From Ruminococcus sp. UBA4321 (GTDB taxonomy: Bacteria > Bacillota > Clostridia > Oscillospirales > Ruminococcaceae), in the NCBI GenBank assembly GCA_002393815.1, contig DGUB01000022.1:1-10580 (forward strand): 10,580 bases of DNA, written 5' to 3'. Shown here piece after piece: positions 6,762 through 10,580 of this stretch; position 1 is the first letter of the stretch, and each line of letters opens with the position of its first letter. The notes below the pieces were generated by a model that was given only the letters and a program-made list of their open reading frames with translations, was not told where the DNA came from and searched no databases. Both the position numbers and the translations under genes were made by a program.

Positions 6762-7305
6762 AGGCAGCCCGTCCCTGAGAGAACAAGTCACCGCCGTGCG
6801 CGTCATTGCAGACGACAAGGGGGAAATCTTCAATATAGAGCCGCTTGACGGATTCACAGCCTAAATCTTCAAACGCAATGACCTGCAAGTCTTTGATACA
6901 TCTTGCGGCGAGTGCGCCTGCACCGCCGACGGCGCAGAGATAGACGGCATGATTCCGGACAATGGCATCACGGACAGCCTGAGAGCGTTCCCCTTTGCCA
7001 ATCATGGCAGCAAGACCTAAGTCGAGCAGCCGGGGGGCATAGGGATCCATTCTTCCGGAAGTCGTGGGACCGCACGCGCCGACGGGTTTCCCCGGCGGAG
7101 ACGGCGTAGGACCTGCGTAGTAAATCACAGCATTTTCGATAGCAAACGGCGTGGTTTTGCCGGAATCGAGCAGAGCTGCAATGCGTTTGTGCGCGGCATC
7201 TCTGGCGGTATAGACAGTTCCTGAAAGCAGGATTTTATCGCCGATATGCAGTTGTTCCGCACAGGATTTGAGCGACTGTGCATTGAGTTTGAGAAGTTCC
7301 GGCAT
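6751..7305 (-). CDS. Class I fumarase-type Fe-S hydro-lyase, beta subunit
   Basis: The 184 residues form one complete C-terminal (beta) domain of the class I fumarate hydratase / L-tartrate dehydratase family. Visible landmarks are LLSGTVYTARDAAHKR at 26-41, IYYAGPTPSPPGKPVGACGP at 61-80, TTSGRMD at 81-87 and MIGKGERS at 101-108. With an alpha subunit holding the 4Fe-4S cluster it would interconvert fumarate and malate in the TCA or reductive branch. A tartrate dehydratase role cannot be excluded. The usual TTSYRMD here reads TTSGRMD. ATG 7305 has AGAGGTG 7 bases upstream. The adjacent alpha gene expected on the 5' side is missing: the upstream neighbour is the coiled-coil gene, 32 bases away, and downstream the stop lies inside the sigma-factor gene. 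Confidence 0.9.
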   Translation of the reverse strand: MPELLKLNAQSLKSCAEQLHIGDKILLSGTVYTARDAAHKRIAALLDSGKTTPFAIENAVIYYAGPTPSPPGKPVGACGPTTSGRMDPYAPRLLDLGLAAMIGKGERSQAVRDAIVRNHAVYLCAVGGAGALAARCIKDLQVIAFEDLGCESVKRLYIEDFPLVVCNDAHGGDLFSQGRAAYAG

Positions 7306-7337
7306 TGGTTCACACCTCTGTAAAAATTCAGAATATT

Positions 7338-9191
7338 TTAATTAGGTCTTTTTTTCTTTTTATTTGCGGCATTGTTTTCTGCCACGAGTTCATCCCAGTC
7401 GAAATCGCCGCCTTTTTTCTTCTTGCCCTGCGGCTGAGGCGGTGCGCCGGCAGCTCTGGCACGGATGCCTGTATTAAAGTTCATCATGCCGCCGGACTTG
7501 GAGAAGCTGTCGATATCCAGAATCTTTTCTTCTTCAGGCTGGAAGGTGTCAGCTTCTGCCGGTGCTTCTTCCTGAAGTGTAAAGACATTTTCATTTGCCT
7601 GGGGTTCTTCGATAACAGCCTGTTCGGCTTCTTCGAGCAGAGCGGAGAGGTCAGGAGCCATGGAAGCGACGGGCTTCGGAGCGGGTTTCTGTTCCTGAAC
7701 GGGAGCAGGTGCGGGCTTGACTTCCGGCTGAACCGGTTTGAGCATATCGGGTTCTTCTACGACAGCCTGTTCGGCTTCTTCGAGCAGAGCAGAGAGGTCA
7801 GGAGCCATGGAAGCAACGGGCTTCGGAGCAGGTTTCTGTTCCTGAACGGGAGCAGGAGCAGGCTTTGCTTCGGGAGCAGGTTCGAGTTTGATTTCTTCAA
7901 TCACCGGAGGTTGCGGCTTCTTCACTTTGGGAGCAGCAGCAGGTTCTGCCATCTGCACGGGCTTGACGGGAATATCAGCCGGAACTTCGGCAGCATTGAT
8001 ATCTTCCTTTGCCTTTTCGATAAGCGTACCGGTTTCGTCGAGTTTGTCGGTCATGCCTTCCACAGCCTGCATTACAGATTCCTGAATCTTCTGGAGATTT
8101 TCTTCCATACCGGAAATCTGTGCCAGCAGCATAGCCTGTACCTGAGCCGTGAGAGCGTTTGCCTTAGCTTCTGCTTCTTTGGCAGACTTCATCTTGTCAG
8201 CAGCTTCTTTTTCAGCCTGTTTGCGGGCAGCATCGAGAATCTTGTCAGCTTCGGCATTGGCAGTCGCAGCGCGTTCTTCGGCTTCTGCGAGGAGGGCTTC
8301 TGCGGCATCGCTGGCTTCCTTTTCGATTGCTTCAGCTTCTTTCTTAGCGTTTTCAACCTGTTCTCTGGCATCTTTCTCGGCACTTTTTGCGAGGTTTGCC
8401 ATCCAGCCGCCGAACATATCGGCAGTGACATTCTGAGCGGGCTGATTTTCGCGTTCGCTGAGTTTGGCTTCGAGTTCTCTGACCTGGTCGCGGAGACTTC
8501 TTTCAGAAGCGCGGAGTTCGAGCAATTCTGCTTCCTGCTGGGTATTTCTGGCTTTGAGAGAAGAAATCTGTTCGCTCTTGGCGGCGATTTCGTCATCCTT
8601 GGCATCCAGAGACTGATTGAGGTCTTCGAGTTCGATTTCAGCATCTTCAATCTTGGATTTCTGGTCAGCGATTTCTGTTTCCTGGAGTTCCAGTTTGGTG
8701 CTGAGTTCGCTGGCTTCCATGCTCATGGAACTGATTTCGTTTTTGAGTTCCATAATTTCCTGCTGATATTCTTTCAGTTTGTCAGCGTCAGCATTGCTTG
8801 TGGTAATTTCTTCCAGCTGTTTTCTGACTTTTTCGATATCAGTCTGTCTTGCTTCTTTTTCACCTTTGAGAGCTTCGGCAAGTTTAGCGGCTTTTTCGGT
8901 GGCTTCATTGAATTTTCTTTCAAATTCGGAAGCTTTTTTTTCAGCAGCCTGGACTTTTTTGTCGGCTTCTCTTTCGGCTTCGGCAGCGCGTCTTTTGGCG
9001 TCTTCCTCGCCGCGCTTGTAGTCCTGAATCAGTTCATTCTGTTCAGCGTTTTTGGCTTCGCGGAGTTCTTTGTTTTCGTCTTCTAACTCATTGTTTTTCT
9101 TCTGGAGTTCATCAATGTAAGTCAGAACAGATTCTTTTTCAAAACCGCCGCCGATTCTGGTCGGTTTGAGTACACCGGTTGGAATGGACAT
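7338..9191 (-). CDS. Large coiled-coil protein with a DivIVA-like N-terminal motif
   Basis: I recognise the architecture but not a named gene. The 617 residues begin with a DivIVA-like motif, RIGGGFEKESVLTYIDEL at 12-29, comparable with the GYDxxEVxxFLD membrane-binding start of DivIVA. A long heptad-rich, charged coiled coil covers about 25-260. A short hydrophobic break (MFGGWMANL) follows, then an A/E/K-rich helix at about 270-410 resembling DivIVA and Wag31 tails. Residues 415-560 form a P/A/E/K linker with a 39-residue tandem repeat, and the end is basic (KKKK twice). A role in division or pole scaffolding is inferred from the motif and from ftsZ next door. It has its own strong promoter, and ATG 9191 follows AAGTGAG with 8-base spacing. 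No membrane segment is visible. Other possibilities are a generic cytoskeletal or chromosome-associated filament. Confidence 0.75.
   Translation of the reverse strand: MSIPTGVLKPTRIGGGFEKESVLTYIDELQKKNNELEDENKELREAKNAEQNELIQDYKRGEEDAKRRAAEAEREADKKVQAAEKKASEFERKFNEATEKAAKLAEALKGEKEARQTDIEKVRKQLEEITTSNADADKLKEYQQEIMELKNEISSMSMEASELSTKLELQETEIADQKSKIEDAEIELEDLNQSLDAKDDEIAAKSEQISSLKARNTQQEAELLELRASERSLRDQVRELEAKLSERENQPAQNVTADMFGGWMANLAKSAEKDAREQVENAKKEAEAIEKEASDAAEALLAEAEERAATANAEADKILDAARKQAEKEAADKMKSAKEAEAKANALTAQVQAMLLAQISGMEENLQKIQESVMQAVEGMTDKLDETGTLIEKAKEDINAAEVPADIPVKPVQMAEPAAAPKVKKPQPPVIEEIKLEPAPEAKPAPAPVQEQKPAPKPVASMAPDLSALLEEAEQAVVEEPDMLKPVQPEVKPAPAPVQEQKPAPKPVASMAPDLSALLEEAEQAVIEEPQANENVFTLQEEAPAEADTFQPEEEKILDIDSFSKSGGMMNFNTGIRARAAGAPPQPQGKKKKGGDFDWDELVAENNAANKKKKRPN
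7602..7865 (-). repeat. Tandem in-frame repeat, two 117-base units with a 147-base period
   Basis: Units at 7602-7718 and 7749-7865 encode residues 492-530 and 443-481 of the coiled-coil protein. Each reads KPAPAPVQEQKPAPKPVASM followed by APDLSALLEEAEQAV and [V/I]EEP. I count about 8 base differences between them, nearly all synonymous, with one Val/Ile change. The unit holds a Pro-rich linker and a short amphipathic acidic helix. Confidence 0.9.
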
Positions 9192-9210
9192 AATAACAAC
9201 TCACTTTCTT

Positions 9211-9237
9211 TACAGGAGAATTTTTCACGTTCCTGTA
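9211..9237 (-). promoter_or_regulatory. Small hairpin in the 5' leader of the coiled-coil gene
   Basis: A perfect 7-base inverted repeat, TACAGGA and TCCTGTA, with a 13-base A/T-rich loop lies between the promoter and the start codon. It ends just upstream of the ribosome binding site. It lacks a T-tract, so it is not a terminator. It could affect mRNA stability or initiation, or act as an operator. This is weak evidence from symmetry alone. Confidence 0.4.
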
Positions 9238-9253
9238 TCACATTACTATGCTT

Positions 9254-9282
9254 ATTATAACATATTTTTCTTGCCGTTGCAA
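9254..9282 (-). promoter_or_regulatory. Sigma-A promoter for the coiled-coil gene operon
   Basis: Reading the minus strand, TTGCAA (9277-9282) is separated by exactly 17 bases from a perfect TATAAT (9254-9259). Transcription would begin near 9247, giving a leader of about 55 bases before ATG 9191. It lies downstream of the ftsZ-side terminator, so the large coiled-coil gene and the genes behind it form a separate transcription unit. Confidence 0.9.
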
Positions 9283-9330
9283 GAGAATTTATGTAAAAAT
9301 CCTGACTAAAAATTCGTGCAATTTCACCAA

Positions 9331-9369
9331 AAGAGAAGAAAAGCCCCGGCATTTTTGTATCGCCGGAGC
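9331..9369 (-). terminator. Rho-independent terminator after the ftsZ mini-protein gene
   Basis: On the minus strand GCTCCGGC pairs with GCCGGGGC (8 pairs, one G-U) across an 11-base A-rich loop. It is followed by a pyrimidine run with TTTT, CTTCTC and TTTT. It begins about 20 bases after the stop of the 84-residue gene and closes the ftsZ transcription unit. Confidence 0.85.
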
Positions 9370-9388
9370 TAAAAATGCAGAAATGTAT

Positions 9389-9643
9389 TTATTTTTCAAG
9401 CGATTCCTGCAATTCGTTCATTCTCGTCATGAGTGTGTCAAGATAGGACAGCACAGAATTTTTGTCATAGCCTGAGCCGAATCTGGCTTTTCTGAGGGCA
9501 GTGCTGTCAAATTCCGTCTGCGGCAGACCAAGCTGAAACTCCAGCTGATTCAGAGAAGCAATCATCTGGTTCAGGGCGGCTTCCGCAGAATGTTTCTCGA
9601 AACCGCCGAGCAGTGCAGATTTCATCACAGCATTGGGAAACAT
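9389..9643 (-). CDS. Small protein with two DivIVA-like N-terminal motifs, coupled to ftsZ
   Basis: I know of no named family for this 84-residue protein. It consists of two related halves. Residues 6-38 contain MKSALLGGFEKHSAEAALNQ, and residues 49-84 contain RKARFGSGYDKNSVLSYLD and then LMTRMNEL. The second half closely matches residues 12-38 of the large coiled-coil protein and resembles the GYDxxEVxxFLD start of DivIVA, but no coiled-coil tail follows. ATG 9643 lies 3 bases after the ftsZ stop. Its ribosome binding site, GGGGGAA, overlaps the last ftsZ codons, so its synthesis is probably coupled to FtsZ. A terminator follows. By inference it is a division accessory protein that may interact with FtsZ or with the larger protein. 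A start at ATG 9625 would remove only six residues. Confidence 0.8.
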   Translation of the reverse strand: MFPNAVMKSALLGGFEKHSAEAALNQMIASLNQLEFQLGLPQTEFDSTALRKARFGSGYDKNSVLSYLDTLMTRMNELQESLEK

Positions 9644-9646
9644 GGC

Positions 9647-10580
9647 TTAATTTCCCCCGAGGATATCAAAGATTTCCTGCATGTCCATATCATTGACAGA
9701 AGGTCTTCTCTGCTGACTGGACGGTCTGGGCATATAGCTGTTTTCCTGCGGTGCGGAACGCTTCGGAGCGGGTGCTTCTTCTTCATAGTCGAATTCGTCC
9801 TCTTTCTGAACAGGTTCGGGAGCTTCTTCGGGTTCCTCTTCTTCAATAACAGGAGCAGTTTCTTTCTTAGGCTTTACAGGTTTTGCAGGCTTCGGCGCAT
9901 ATTTGGGAGCCGGAGCGATTTCTTCTTCGGGTTCTGCGTCCTGCTCGTCACCGGTAGAGAAATCAGCGGCAATCACAGTCACTGTCATTTCGTCCTGCAT
10001 ATCTTCCTTGAAGGCTGCGCCGAAAATAAACTGTACATCCGGAGCGGCAGCTTCGGTAATCATCTTGGAAGCGGTATCGACATCGGAAGCGAGGGTATCT
10101 TCGGACATTGCGATATTAATCAGCAGTCTTCTTGCGCCTGCGATGGAAGTTTCCAGCAGCGGACTGCTGATAACAGCTTTTGCGGCTTCCATTGCCTTGT
10201 CCTTGCCGGAGCCGTGACCGATTGCCATATGTGCATAGCCTGCGCCTTTCATGGTTGTCGAAACATCGGCAAAGTCCAGATTGATATAACCTTCTTCGAC
10301 AATCAAATCAGAAATGCTCTTGACACCTGTTTTCAGAATATCATCTGAAAGTGCAAAAGATTCTTTCATCGTCGGTGCTTTTTCGAGACCGGCGAGCAGT
10401 TTTTCATTCGGGATAACAATCAGGGAATCGACATATTTCTGTAATTCTGCAATACCGGCTTCTGCCTGGCGCATTTTCTGTTCACGCTCGAACGCGAACG
10501 GCTTTGTGACAACGGCAACTGTCAGAATACCCATCTGCTGGGCAGCCTTTGCGACAACAGGAGCTGCACCGGTACCGGTG
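9647..10580 (-). CDS. ftsZ: Cell division GTPase FtsZ, N-terminus beyond the window
   Basis: FtsZ is the tubulin homolog that polymerises into the cytokinetic Z-ring. The visible 310 residues start inside the tubulin signature (TGTGAAP at the edge), so the first part of the GTPase domain is missing. TKPFAFEREQKMRQAEAGI follows the nucleotide domain, and the T7 synergy loop reads NLDFADV, with both catalytic aspartates. The C-terminal core continues to about visible residue 208. A Pro/Glu/Lys linker of roughly 85 residues comes next. The extreme C-terminus is MDMQEIFDILGGN, not the IPxFL-type peptide that usually binds FtsA, SepF or EzrA. The internal ATG at 10534 is not the start, because conserved sequence continues upstream. 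No ftsA or sepF gene is visible. The 84-residue gene follows after 3 bases. Confidence 0.97.
   Translation of the reverse strand, partial: TGTGAAPVVAKAAQQMGILTVAVVTKPFAFEREQKMRQAEAGIAELQKYVDSLIVIPNEKLLAGLEKAPTMKESFALSDDILKTGVKSISDLIVEEGYINLDFADVSTTMKGAGYAHMAIGHGSGKDKAMEAAKAVISSPLLETSIAGARRLLINIAMSEDTLASDVDTASKMITEAAAPDVQFIFGAAFKEDMQDEMTVTVIAADFSTGDEQDAEPEEEIAPAPKYAPKPAKPVKPKKETAPVIEEEEPEEAPEPVQKEDEFDYEEEAPAPKRSAPQENSYMPRPSSQQRRPSVNDMDMQEIFDILGGN

Noticed and set aside
6762..6857. A 32-residue N-terminal extension of the sigma factor.
   Set aside because: The extension lies within the hydro-lyase coding region and shows no sigma-factor sequence. ATG 6761 gives the usual N-terminus and a short overlap.
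7305..9086. A 593-codon open frame on the plus strand, rich in Phe, Ser and Gly.
   Set aside because: It is the complement of the Glu/Lys/Ala-rich coiled-coil gene. GAA, AAG and GCx codons read in reverse as TTC, CTT and xGC, so stops are rare by composition. It has no ribosome binding site or domain.
9590..10348. A 252-codon open frame on the plus strand opposite ftsZ.
   Set aside because: ftsZ is certain on the minus strand, and this Phe/Cys-rich frame is a composition shadow of it.

Overview
The window looks like chromosomal housekeeping DNA from a Gram-positive anaerobe of the class Clostridia. A Ruminococcus-like member of the Oscillospiraceae is my best guess, inferred from gene content (RqcH, TrmK next to a Nif3 protein, a short DUF1858 redox protein, a SigH-like sigma factor, DivIVA-type proteins) and from gene style. 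No database search was possible. Every gene I can support lies on the minus strand, so the biological order runs from the right edge to the left edge. I see no tRNA, rRNA, mobile element, CRISPR array or phage gene.

Right end (about 9.3-10.58 kb): ftsZ, cut by the window edge, is followed 3 bases later by an 84-residue protein carrying two copies of a short DivIVA-like N-terminal motif, then by a Rho-independent terminator. Middle (about 5.5-9.3 kb): a near-consensus sigma-A promoter (TTGCAA, 17 bases, TATAAT) with a small 5'-leader hairpin drives a 617-residue coiled-coil protein that starts with the same motif. This is followed by an Fe-S hydro-lyase beta subunit (fumarase type) without an adjacent alpha subunit, a SigH-like sigma factor, a two-knuckle zinc-ribbon protein and a DUF1858 redox-disulfide protein. 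A strong hairpin terminator closes this group.

Left half (1-5.5 kb): a tightly packed run with overlapping or nearly touching genes: trmK (tRNA m1A22 methyltransferase), a Nif3-family metal protein, rlmA-type 23S rRNA methyltransferase, rqcH (ribosome quality control), a 3-methyladenine DNA glycosylase and an intracellular-looking leucine-rich-repeat protein cut by the left edge. Three of the six act on tRNA, rRNA or stalled ribosomes, so this is mainly a translation-maintenance operon with a DNA-repair gene attached.

The most interesting part is the division region. Two neighbouring transcription units, ftsZ plus a mini-protein and then a large coiled-coil protein, share a motif of about 30 residues. 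FtsZ also lacks the usual IPxFL-type C-terminal peptide. I infer, without proof, a lineage-specific division or scaffold module. Other points of note are the orphan fumarase beta gene that overlaps the sigma factor, the terminator that touches the trmK coding frame, and a large excess of the palindrome TCCGGA in the left half.
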